A DNA stretch of 64,000 nucleotides. Origin: Echinococcus granulosus. Lineage: Eukaryota > Platyhelminthes > Cestoda > Cyclophyllidea > Taeniidae. Below, one piece after another: positions 12,851 to 24,019 of this stretch. Below the pieces are notes generated by a model. That model had not been told where the DNA came from. It saw nothing but the letters and a program-made list of their open reading frames with translations, and searched no databases. A program made the translations under genes and the position numbers. How positions within the stretch are numbered: position 1 is the first letter of the stretch; the number at the start of each line of letters is the position of its first letter. The stretch spans positions 1,045,816-1,109,815 of the forward strand of contig NW_020170387.1 in NCBI RefSeq assembly GCF_000524195.1, written 5' to 3'.

Positions 12851-15800
12851 GCTAGAATTAACCCCTTGGCAAATTTGAAAGATGAAGAGAAAGCGATTCT
12901 GGAAGAGTACTTCCAACAACATCATATTATGGAAATTTTTGAGGTAATCTACAAAATGGATAATTTCTTACACTAGTTTTTATCGTTTCTAACCAAAAGC
13001 ATATGAAACAGTTAAATACGTTGACGATTTCAACAGCAGTTTCGTATTTACCTGAGTGTAAGTCAGTAGTTTATGGTTTAGGCTGAGGACGGTATTCATA
13101 AGTTTGTATCAAATGAATGCAATTTCCAAATTATTAATTGTCAACATTAATGTACCTGTTTTCTGGGAAATTGTCATTGTAGCATAAGGGTCGCCGGAAT
13201 CCCTACTCCTTTTACAATTGCCGCAATTGTACCCGTCGAGTTAGGTAGCGAAGTTTGTTGCTGGGTAATCTAATTGTAGAATGATTTGTGAATTGGTGTT
13301 GATACCAAGCGTAAAATCCAACATGGAATTTTAGTGATATTGAACTGAATTAAGATTCCGCCTTTGAATTATGCGTTTTACTTATCAGCTCTCGGGGTCT
13401 TAGTTAAGGTGTTATACGACACTAACTTGGTTAAATATTAGAAGGTTGCACTTATTCTCCTCGGACGACAAACGTCATATATACACTTTATTGTCTAAAA
13501 TCCACCAAATCTGTTTGCAGCCAGTTGGTGCGAACTAGCAAGAAGTATGTCACCTCCTTGTAAGATTGGAATCGGATTCAAAAATTTGGGAGTCACATAT
13601 GCGTCTCTGATGGTGAATGGATTAGGTAGTGTTAAAATTACTTCTGAATGTAGTTCGTCTGCTATGCAAACCATTTTGTGTTGATAGTTGCCACTTTTGC
13701 TATTGAATATAAAACACTTAATCAATTCATTATAAGTCGAACGGTAATTTCCTCAAGGCTCTATTAGCTGGTCTCTGTGTTATGCTTCCACCAAGGCCTC
13801 GAGATTGGCTAAAGGACAGTCTGAAAGTTCTTTCTTCTGCTCCATTTCTTCAACTGAGCAGGTAATGTAATTTCACACGTTTTACAAGCCACATTCAGTG
13901 ATGTTCTCATCCCCGAGCAAATTCGGCCCCTCACTACAGGACCTTGGAGACGCTTTGACTATCGCGATTTCATGGTAGGTGACCTGATTTTGATCTCGCA
14001 TTTCAAAGAGGTAGATGTAAACTTGCCCTGAAATCATTCACTAACTGTTTAGTCTTTGGAAACCCTATTTTAATTTGTGTTAATCTTTCATATGTTGAGA
14101 ATAAAAATATTTGTCTGAGGAACCCAACGAGACCCCAAAAACTGCGTATTTTTAACGACCGTCTCTTTCTACACGCTCATTGCAAATCATTTACTGTCGA
14201 TAAAGATAATTGAAATTATCCCCATCTTCCCATTCAATTTAGAGTTTACTGACTGATTGAATTTAAGCAGCATTCCTTATTATTTTTCTTCTGTGCGAAA
14301 GCTCCATCACCTCGGCCCACCGGTAGATCCCTGGAAAATGACTATTGCAAGGGAATTCTCAAAGAGGAATGACCAAAGAAAATGTCTAAGGTAAGTGGTA
14401 AAAAGCTGGGCGTTGGCGAATTGCGCGGTTGGTTGGCAAATAACATTCGCTTCGTTTTAAGAAAGTGGAAAGGTTTGATCGAGGACACAAAGGAGACTGA
14501 ATCAACAGATGATTGGGTGTTTACAGCTCGGATTTGCTATGCGCGAAAAACAATGGGAAAATTCCTATTTGTGTGGAGAGATTATGTACAAAGGCGAAAA
14601 ACAAATATTAGAGGTCAGTATTTCAAAGTTTAAGTGCAAATCTGTGACCATCTCAGGGAGTTTTATTGGGTAAACATTACCTAACCGACCAAGCTATATT
14701 TTAAAATTTTCCCCAATATTTCATATTTCATGTAGGCATCTAAATCCGAAACAATTTCCAAAAGAGATTTTAGGTGTTGTCTTAATTAAGCTTACTCTTT
14801 ACATTACAGTTCTGCACACAGTTTTTTTAAGCATTTAAAGAGCTCTCTTTGTACATCAATTTACCTTTATCTCTCTTCATAGCATTCTGTGACATGATGA
14901 AGGAGGTGGAGAGGAATATTCGCTTGAGCATGTCATTCCAGTCGTTAAAGGCTTCGGTATTTGGTGCAGCCCAAGTAAATGTCCTATCTCGAGGAATAAA
15001 ACAATTGTCTGTATCCACCACTTTTTCGGATGCTGTCAGCCATCTGATTATTTCTTTAACAATCCTAGATTTTACCAAGAGGTGTCTGCCGGTTCCAAAG
15101 AGACTGGCTTACTGAATTGCCAGACCGCATTCAAAGGATGGTACCGACTTGGTTTCTGTTCGCTAAACTTTCTATTTAGATATTCTCCCACTTGACTCCC
15201 ATTGATTTTGCGAGATGTGCTCTGGTGAACCAAGCCTGGAAAGTAGCTGTCGACCTTAATGCGGCCGCAGTTGACCTTGACCTTTCTGAGATTCCCAATC
15301 GGTGAGTTAATGCGAGCGTTAGTAAACCTGGGAATCTGAGGAACTGAATTGGCTTTCATGGTAGATATTAGCTGAATTCAAAAGTTTGTTGGAATAATGA
15401 GATACTAGTTTTTTTTTGGTGTGTCAAAAAGCTCTGAAAGCCTAGTTGTCTTCCTCATTTGTAATTTTTGTCTTTCTGTGACTACTTATTATAATCCTGA
15501 TTTTGATTCCTAACTTTCCTCTCTAAAATTTTTCCCATTGTAATCTTCGCTTTAAACTATTTTCAATCACTTCAACCACAAATAATCATTTGGAATTTGG
15601 CTCAATGAAGTTATGCAACTATTACTTTAGTGACCCTATCGTCAGTAATCTCTTATTGGATACATGGTAACTGAAGGAAAAGCAACTACCTGTGAAAAAC
15701 GTTTGCTTTTCATCAAATAAGTCTGAATTATAGGTCCATGAGTTATTTCGTGGGCACATCTAAATCTACTTTAGCCAGAGGTCCTGATATTAGACTTAGG

Positions 15801-18800
15801 TGTGGCTGTTTTTCCTCCAGTTGCATCTCTGATTTATTATCGAAGATCTTCAAAAATTTTTCAAACGAGTTGCATTTTTAAGAATTGCATGGTAGGTATT
15901 AAACTGCGCGGTTGTGAAGTAAGTACAGGAACTTAAGAGTTTAGACCTCTAACCTTAATATGCATTATTTTGAAAGAGGTTCTTTCAGCACCCCGAGTCT
16001 TTCCCAAAGACGTAAGACGACATAAGACTAGGATAGAATGTGTACTGTCGTCGAAGAATTGGGCTGGAGGGGGGAAGGGGATCTACTAGGATGGCTTGAA
16101 GGCCATGTCGTCTAGCGTAAGCACAAAGGCAGAGCCTTAAGTGTCTTTAAAACCAAAACGTATTACAATTTTCATCAACTTATGCGGCTACTTTTCATTT
16201 ACTCTGTAGTAAATTTGGTTCATGAGTTCCCAATGCCGTGGTGATCTTTTTTGTTTCCATCTTTAGCGCCACCAATGCATTGATGCTAAAGTTGTTGCAT
16301 CAGCGGAGGAAAAAAGTCAGAAAAATTAATCTAGCCAATTGTTCTTTGCTTACTTCATCCGGACTCGCAGCACTCACGCTGTGTGCCAATCTACAAGTAG
16401 TGAATTTGGACAATTGCTCCAACGTGACTGTAAGTCGCACTCACTTCGACGCGATCTACTTCTCCCCTAGGACGAATTTGTCGGATCTCTCCTCTGTGGC
16501 TGTCCGACACTAATTAAACTTGGCCTCTCCCGCACCCCTACATCGGATAAATCTCTCAGCAATCTAACGCAGTAGGCCCCACTTCCTTTTCTTAAGAAAA
16601 ATCATCAAGAAACGCAACCAATCTCGTTTGGCTCTCACTTGCTTATTGCACATACATTACTGACATCGGACTAAGTTTCTTTGAGGGATCCCAGTTAGTC
16701 TGTTCCTTGCAATGTGTCAACCTTTCTGGGTGCTCAGGGGTACCATGTTCATCCCTGATATCATTTCAAGCTCTAGGTGACGTCGCTTGGTTTGATCACC
16801 TTTGCCCAAGCTATGGGTGGTATTCGAAGGTGGATTTTGAATAATTTGCCCCAACTAAACGATAAGGTTTTAGAGGTGAGCTTATTTTGTACTTGAAATT
16901 ATCCAAAACTTCAGACAATTGGTTCGCGAACTGCGTTGGAAAGTCTTGAATGCAGACATAGCACAACACCTACAAAACACTCGGTGATTCAAAAACAAAT
17001 AGCTTATTTTGAAAAGAATGATTTACAGATGAAGCGAGTCACAAGCGAAGGTGGTACCATCAAAATTTCGAGTAGTAAACTGAAGAGCCTTTGCATACAC
17101 GGTGATAATTGGCTGATGGATTTTGGATTTAGACGCTTGTACCCTGAAAAGTTGACAAAATTGGTTGTTGTCAACTGTCCCAACGTAAGCTTTTGCTATT
17201 AACACTTGTGATTAGGTGGAAGACCAAATAATTGGGCGACTGGTAAAACTTGAGAATTTGAGATGCCTTAATCTCTCACACTGCTATCGTCTAACAGACA
17301 GATGCGCTGCACTGATATGCGGGTCAAGTTATGCCAGTAGGCTACAGGAACTCTACCTGGCTTACTGCTACAAGCTCACAGACAGTGGAATATCGCCTCT
17401 TATACAGAAGTGAGTGGAGATTACTTTTGTCCGCATGTTTCAGAATGGCGAGTTTGTTCTACCTAAGTTTGGAGGGATGCTCCGCTCTAACAGATGAGGC
17501 TTTGATTGGAGTAAGAAATTGCAGAAATTTGTGTTGGATTAACATTTCTAGAACGTGCCTAGGCGATACGGTAAGCATTTTGCCTAAAAAAAATGGGCTG
17601 AAATCTCCATTTTATGTATGAGAAACGGTCTAGCACCATTCGTTTTCGATTTTTTAACATTTTGTGCACAGTGGATTGCTGAACGACCCAAAGCTAAGTG
17701 GAGGCTAAAATAACCGCCATTTTGAGGTATAATTCTGCAGTTGGACATAATTGTTCTCCTCGTACAAGTCGCCCAAGTTCACTCCATCCGACAATAACAG
17801 AATCGAAGATTTGATACTGGAAAGTAAAAGTGCTTTGAAACCTTTGGCATGGCACCCATTTGGGCTAAGTGATGAAACTGTATTTACCGGTGCGATTAAA
17901 GTACAGAGCATCAACGATTCTAAACCATCTAAAAGGTGTCACAACGGCAATCTCGTCAAACCAAGACGATTTGACATATGAATTCAGTTCTTTTTTTCGG
18001 CAAATTATTCGTGGTGTCATTTGACAGGACCTTTATCGACACTTTTCAAGGACAATCAAAAAATAAAACAAAGGCCCCTCTCACCGGGATTCTTCATTCT
18101 AGGGTTTGAGTTAGTGAATTTGCCACGAATTCGTAAGATCCCCGATTACTGGTTCTGCATTTCATTTTGCGACCTCATATTAGTTAAACAACTTTGAAAT
18201 CTGTAGCTTTGGAATCAGTGCTACCTAACCCTTGTCTACTACGTGTCTATCATTCCATCAAAGTGTACCCATTGGGAGCTGCACAGGCCACAAACCACTT
18301 CTGCACGACGCACACATGTAATCCGATTGAGCAAAAAACCGCCCGGACACAGCCCCACACCACTCCACATCTAAATCTATTGCTTACTTCAACAAACCGC
18401 TTCACTGGTGCCTTTAAGGCGTTGGAACGGTGTGCAAATCTGCCTCGGCTAGCCAGTATAAACTTATCTGGCTGTCAGCACATCTCCGATCGCGGCCTGA
18501 TCCGAATAGCAACTCAATTAGGCAGGATAGAAGTTCTCCGCCTCTCCGAATGCCGAGTAAGACTGCAGCCCTGATTCCCTAATCTTATTTTTAAGTGCAT
18601 TACAACTAGAGGTATCGAGACAGCGATCAGCCGTTCCCAAGGCATTCAGACACTTGACCTAAGCCGCGTCAAGGCAGTAAGAACGCCCACTTAAAGGTTA
18701 CTCATTAGGTCACCGATTCGGTCCTGAGGGCCATTTGGAGCCATTGCCCCTATTTGCGCGTCTTAAAAATTTCCAACTGCACTAGGATAACGTAAGTTGC

Positions 18801-18967
18801 ATGATTCATGCGCAAACGGGACCCGTTTTAGAGAAGCAGAACTTGCACAGCTCCGTGCGAAGTGTATACAACTGAGGCACTTAGAAGTCCAAGGAGTCGC
18901 CTTACCCAAGTATTTAAGGGTAAATACTTTGCAGGTCCATTCGAAGAATGCTGAAAATCAAAGTTGA
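12851..18967 (+). CDS. FBXL13: F-box and leucine-rich repeat protein, FBXL13/DRC6 type (first exon missing)
   Basis: FBXL13 is a subunit of the axonemal dynein regulatory complex (DRC6). Traced exons: 12851-12943, 13758-13861, 13899-13974, 14302-14390, 14462-14613, 14883-14974, 15069-15140, 15180-15301, 16267-16429, 16471-16571, 16610-16739, 16777-16875, 16915-17184, 17216-17409, 17444-17570, 18419-18556, 18596-18676, 18709-18791, 18832-18967. All 18 junctions keep phase and give 773 residues. Order: DPY30/RII-like motif (IMEIFEALLAGLC, then PPRPRDWL); basic/tryptophan-rich linker; F-box (WLTELPDRIQRM, IFSHLTPIDFARCALVNQAW) across 15069-15301; LRRs of the LxxLxLxxCxxLTD type to the C-terminus. 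Exon 16915-17184 adds a non-LRR insertion. Twelve introns are 31-71 nt. DRC6 is preferred over other FBXL proteins because of the N-terminal motif. Confidence 0.85.
16011..16117. repeat. Imperfect inverted repeat in an FBXL13 intron
   Basis: CGTAAGACGACATA at 16011-16024 pairs imperfectly with CATGTCGTCTAGCG at 16104-16117, read as the reverse complement CGCTAGACGACATG. The arms are about 14 nt with an 80-nt purine-rich loop, inside the 965-nt intron 15302-16266. It may be a small MITE-like remnant or chance; no flanking target duplication was established. Confidence 0.3.
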
Positions 18968-19232
18968 GCAGTTCGTCCACAAGAGCAGTTCCCAGAATAA
19001 TTGTGGTGATAAAGGAAACATTTTGATTGGATGTTTGTGACAGAAGTGAGGCACCCCATGCATTTTTGCCGAAAAATCACATTTCTGGCCTTTTGGGATG
19101 CACAAAACTGATAGCAGACTGAGTAAATTTTCAACGATTACGTGAATAATAGCCTCAGATCAGCAAATGCACGGTTAATTTACTCAGAGATAAAAAGGGG
19201 ACGCGATACAGTCTGGGAGAGCAAATTTCACT

Positions 19233-21189
19233 TCAACGGATAGGCACCCTGCAACTTCTGCAGTACGGCACACCAGGAGGGTTTTGCATTCCACAATTAC
19301 GACAGCAGGTGCCTCCACTACCACAACATTGGGGAGGACGAGGTGGGCCCCCCATTATCGACCACTGTTGACCCGACGTCGGACCAGATCCAATCAGACC
19401 ACACTGATGTGGTGGCTGTGGCCCCACGCGGACCCCCGGTTGCCGTGACGATAGGAACGCCATCATACGAGCCTGGTGAAGGAAGGTGTTTGCTGCCTGT
19501 TGCTGAGGCGACTGTAGGTTACGAGTGATGATGCCACCTGCAGGACGCGAACTTAAAAGACCTGAGTTGTTGTTATTGTGCATGCGCTGCGGCGAGGGGT
19601 AAGAAATCCGTAGTCATTATTTCGACACAAAATTTAAATGATTCTAGAGTTGTAGCACTCACATTGTCGTTTCTATCGTGAGGCTGAAGCCTTCTATTTC
19701 CTGGGTTCGGATGATGTCGGTTGATGTCAAAGCGCTGAAATTTGTAAATCAAAAAAATATTGGCTTAAGATCAAGATACCTAGTTGAAAGTGCTATTGTG
19801 TGGGCATGGTACATGTTATTTGCTTACCTGGCTTCGATTTTGGTCAGATTTCTGCTGCAGATGCTTCCTATTGATAGTGTTAGCAGGAGCGGGGGTAACG
19901 AGATCGCCATCAAGTCTCTCATTTGTCTTAACAGCGCCAGGCGTAGTGTACTTGTTTTTATCAGAATTTGGATTGTGCTGTTTGGCGGGTCCTACGTTAC
20001 GCTTCGATGAATCTGGTTCGGACTTGAAACGCTTGATCCTCTCCACATCAACATCCCTATTATTCGATTAAAATATTACAATGTATTTAAGCGATGCGCC
20101 ATCTCAATATGGGAGCGTGTTCGTAAAATTATGAAGGATTTTGACCTCCCTGTGATTTTTTTTTCAGAAAAGGTAAGTGACTCAAAAGCAAATCACTGAG
20201 TGAATTCTGAAGCAGTGAGTAATACTCAGAAGAAATAGTAGAAAATTCATTCTGCAGATGTACAATTTAAATGAAACCATGTAGCTTGGAGTTAAAGGTA
20301 CCTTGAGTTGAACCCAGAGTGTCATAGCTAATATGGTGAACAAAACTTAGTAAGAGAGAAAAGCTCGTGTCTCTTAGAAGGATAATTCTTCTAGCATATC
20401 GTTTTCAAAGATCAAGCACTAGATGAAATCTGGGGTAAGTTGATAATAATGAGTGGTAAGGAGTACAAAAAATATGATCACGACAAAGAACCAGCACGAA
20501 TTGAGCGAAGAAAAAGTTGAAAGTGGAATAGTTTCATTAGAGAGAGATCGGTGAAATAAAGTGGGCTTTGGAAGCCATACAGTCCTCAGAGGGAAAATTA
20601 TTTGACAATGAAACTGCCTTGATAAACGGTAGGTATACCAGCAGTGCTTAGGCGATTTAAAAACCATGTGAAACAAATACCCAACCTCGTTAATCAACTG
20701 AAAAGACTTTTTTGGACTCCGATTTAAGATGGAATCTTTCCTCTAGCAAGTTTCCATTCCAGATAATCGACTTGGTTTTGAATGCCTTCGGTTCGCTAGC
20801 AGATAGCTCGCACTCAAGGCTAGTTGTGTGGCTTGTACTCAACAAAGCCCTAGTAACACCCCAAAGACGTACAGACAATCGCGTTGTGATGAGTGAGCTT
20901 TGAATCTACATTATGGACACAAGATCGTCAGCAAGCGTTGACACTTTCACCCCTGATGTACAAATTCGATGCCCAGAGAGAAAGAAAATCGACAATACAA
21001 GTGACATTTTCGGTTAGCATTTTCTTACCCAAATTCTTCGCCCACGTTGGAATTACCATTGTCGGCAGGGGTTTGTTCTGACTCAGCGGTTGCTAGAACG
21101 CACACATCGGAGAGAAGATAGAGACGGTCGGGAACGAGTGTCAATTTCATCAAATGGCCAGTACAAATTTGGCGTGGACTGCACCACAT
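19233..21189 (-). CDS. Uncharacterised protein with C-terminal RanBP2-type zinc finger
   Basis: Three exons, 21029-21189, 19828-20056 and 19233-19586, join in phase with good GT-AG sites and give a continuous 247-residue frame. The proposed start (MWCSPRQ at 21189) follows an in-frame stop; an acceptor at 21181/21180 is an alternative if an upstream exon exists. The N-terminus is hydrophobic (GHLMKLTLVPDRLYLLSD), then acidic/basic (VERIKRFKSEPD), then rich in N, Q, S and P. The last 25 residues carry C-x2-C-x3-N-x6-C-x2-C (CRNCGMQNPPGVPYCRSC), the RanBP2-type spacing including the conserved Asn but lacking the usual Trp. Such fingers bind RNA or ubiquitin in other proteins; the function here is unknown. 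I do not recognise the family. It converges with FBXL13, 265 bp between stops. Confidence 0.6.
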
Positions 21190-24019
21190 TTAGTGGGACA
21201 TGAAAATTTGGACTTTGAGGTTCAAAATACGTCTTTAAAAAACAAAAACTTGGTGTCCAACCCACCGTATTCTCAAGATCATAGGTATGAGGATAAGTAG
21301 CCACGGTGACCTCTGCGCCGTCTTGAATGGGTAACTCCATAACTGCCCCTGGAACTACTAAGATGGGAATTTGACGCCTGTCAACTTAAGTAATCTGTTC
21401 TAGCTCCAAACTGCTGCATCTTCCAGTCGACGACTACATTCAATGTTACTTACAAAGCATCTTACATTAAAACCGTTTTTTTCTGTGTACTCAAGTCGTC
21501 TAGATCAACTCACATTTTATTAATGGCACTAGTGCACTGCCATGCAAAAAACTATCGAATACCGCTATGAACCAGGTCAAATGATGCTACTGTAAAATAA
21601 CTGAACCTAATGTAATTCGAACTGGTTCATTACCATATCATCCCTTCCAAGTTAGGCGCATCAATACCGGAAATTGCCTAAAAAAGTGGTTTCAAACTTA
21701 TTACTGTGATACGCCAAGACATTAGAGATCAAGAATAGCCGTGCAGAAAACTCGAATGGCAAAATATTAACCACATTAGCATAAAAGTGTTCACAGCCTT
21801 CAAAAGAACATATGATGGTCAGTGCTTACTTTAACATAATGTACCTACACCACTATTATCCAATTTGCAGTTTGGAGGTCCGCCTCACTATTGATGTCGC
21901 AAGCCTAAGTCCAATTACGAGGGGATCGGCTGGCCGTATTGAGTTCGTAATGAATCAACTGTCGTTCAATGCATGAAGCATAACTTACACACCGTCTGAA
22001 TAAGTTCTACTTTAGAACTTTAGTTGCCAGTACTACTGTTTGCCACATAGACACATTTTACCACCTTACAGGAAAACCCGTCGATAAAGCACTAAAAATG
22101 ATGAAAACCTACTTTACTTTTGATAACTTAAAGTACCAAAATTTGAGAGTAGAAAATCAAATTTGATCAGCAGCTAAAATGGGTGAAAGCGTGACTTTCT
22201 ACTTATTTTGAGAAAGAAAGCATGAACGCTGCAGGAAACGAAATTAGCTGTTCAACTTGTGGCCTTGTGTATTTAACTGTAAAAAGTCCACCATAACCGC
22301 AAGGGAAGTCATTATATGCATGCAATGGTAAGACGTAATCCATGATTCGATTGGGCTAAATCGTAGTAAATGAACGCTAAGACGATTCCAACCGAACACT
22401 GACCCAATGAACAACTTTAAGCTAAAGGCTCCAGTAATGGAAAAGTGGCTAAATTCGTTTTACATATTAGGCAAATCACATTGGATGTGCTTATAACGTA
22501 TTTAAAAAAATGAATGCATCAGTATCGATCCCTCGAAGTTAAAAAAATTATCCAAATGCTAGTGAACAAGTGAATGCTGCAATTCTTAGTGTTAGGAGTA
22601 TGAATCTCCCTCCCTGTTTATTACAGGATAATTTTCCCCTGAATCGTCAAGTAAATTCGTCCATACAACTGCCCAAAAAGGAAATAACTAAATGTTACAT
22701 CTAGTTTGCAAGCATCGAATATTTATCTATCTCAGATGGAATGGTCAAACGACCCAATTAAAATTGGTCACATAGTATCGACCAAAGAATAGAATCACAT
22801 TAATAAATCACTATCCATTAAAGCATTATACTGAGCATGGCTTAGATTGTTTTTAAGACACAAGTCACATATCAATTAGAGGAGCAATGACTGCGCCACT
22901 CCAAAAGGCAGGGTTTATAATAACTGATGCTAAATCAGGTTTACCATACGCATCCCTGCTTTTCTTAATGATCTGGTAATAATCATGATTCCAATTTTAA
23001 TAGCAGTGCGCACTTGCGCACCCAGAAGGCTACTGAAAGTAGGAAAAGTATTGACCATACAATCGTACCTAAGCAGTATGAAAAAGGAAACGAGCATTAA
23101 GAGTCATTCAAGGGAAGGCTCTCTCGAGATAAGGTCAATTAAAAACATTCATTTGAAAAAGCATAAATATCACACATGAGAAGTGACGCACTATGCGGGT
23201 GATTTAAACCAGGTCTTTAATGCATGGGGATGGTATTGATTCCAAACAATCTGACCAATGTTTGTAACTACTATAAAAACCACCATCGAAAGTGCTCAAC
23301 TCCACGAAGCTTATATGAAAACTCACAGGTTTAATGGCACTGCCTAAAAGATAAGAAAGTATTATAGAAATAACGGGGAAATCGTACGTGACTGTTACCG
23401 GTGAACGCGAAGAGGAAATTAGAAATTCCATGATATACAAGTATTTCGGGAAAATTTGATGGAAAAAGATCTTTTAGGACCAGCAATTAAAAAGAGTACC
23501 GTGATGCTAATATGAAAGCTATTAATCGAACGCCGCTGTTTTAGCTTTGTGACACTTGCTCTACTTAATTCGGCAAATATGCCTCCTATAAGTGCGGTGA
23601 TATTAGTTCCCTTGCTAATAGGAACGATGACTAGTTTTTTTACAACCAAAAATAGTCAACAGGTGAAAGAAATACTGAAATCAATTGCACAATGCATTTT
23701 CGAAGACATCGTCTCCAGCATTGGAATGGGCAAATAAGCCCGCAGAGTTTAACTAAATTCCGCAAAAAGTATTTAGTACTTAGTCCAACAGTTCCGTCTT
23801 AAAGAATGTTTCTGAGGTCATGTCGTGGTCAAATTGAGCACTTTAGTGGGTTCAGAGGTAGAAGAGGAAAGGGTTCAGATGTTCGAGGATGGGAAATAAA
23901 CCTAGGACTACGATTGAGCGACTATTGGGAAAATAATTTATCATACAGACGAAGTTTGTAGCAAATGAAAGGAATGGAGAAACAAGAAAGCGCTGGGTGC
24001 CAAGTGTTAAACAACTTAC
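21190..24019. other. No recognised gene; expected 3' end of the QPRT-like gene
   Basis: This 2.8 kb shows no recognisable coding exon. The last recognised QPRT-like exon ends at 24020 at a good donor (GTAAGT on the minus strand) in phase 1, so at least one short terminal exon should lie below it, and I could not place it. A minus-strand open stretch just above 21189 (reading ILVVPGAVMELP) does not splice in phase into the zinc-finger gene and was left out. Confidence 0.4.

Noticed and set aside
17751..17981. 76-codon + strand open frame between two FBXL13 LRR exons
   Set aside because: Joining 17570 directly to 18419 keeps phase and gives a normal 24-residue repeat spacing; this frame shows no LRR pattern and an in-frame stop lies just after the only good acceptor.
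20160..20180. T-run plus CAG followed closely by GGTAAGTG on the + strand, like a micro-exon
   Set aside because: It would be a 5-nt exon in the intron of a minus-strand gene, with no + strand coding context.
21241..21390. Minus-strand open stretch reading ILVVPGAVMELP as an upstream exon of the zinc-finger gene
   Set aside because: All usable donors are phase 0 while the next exon needs phase 2.
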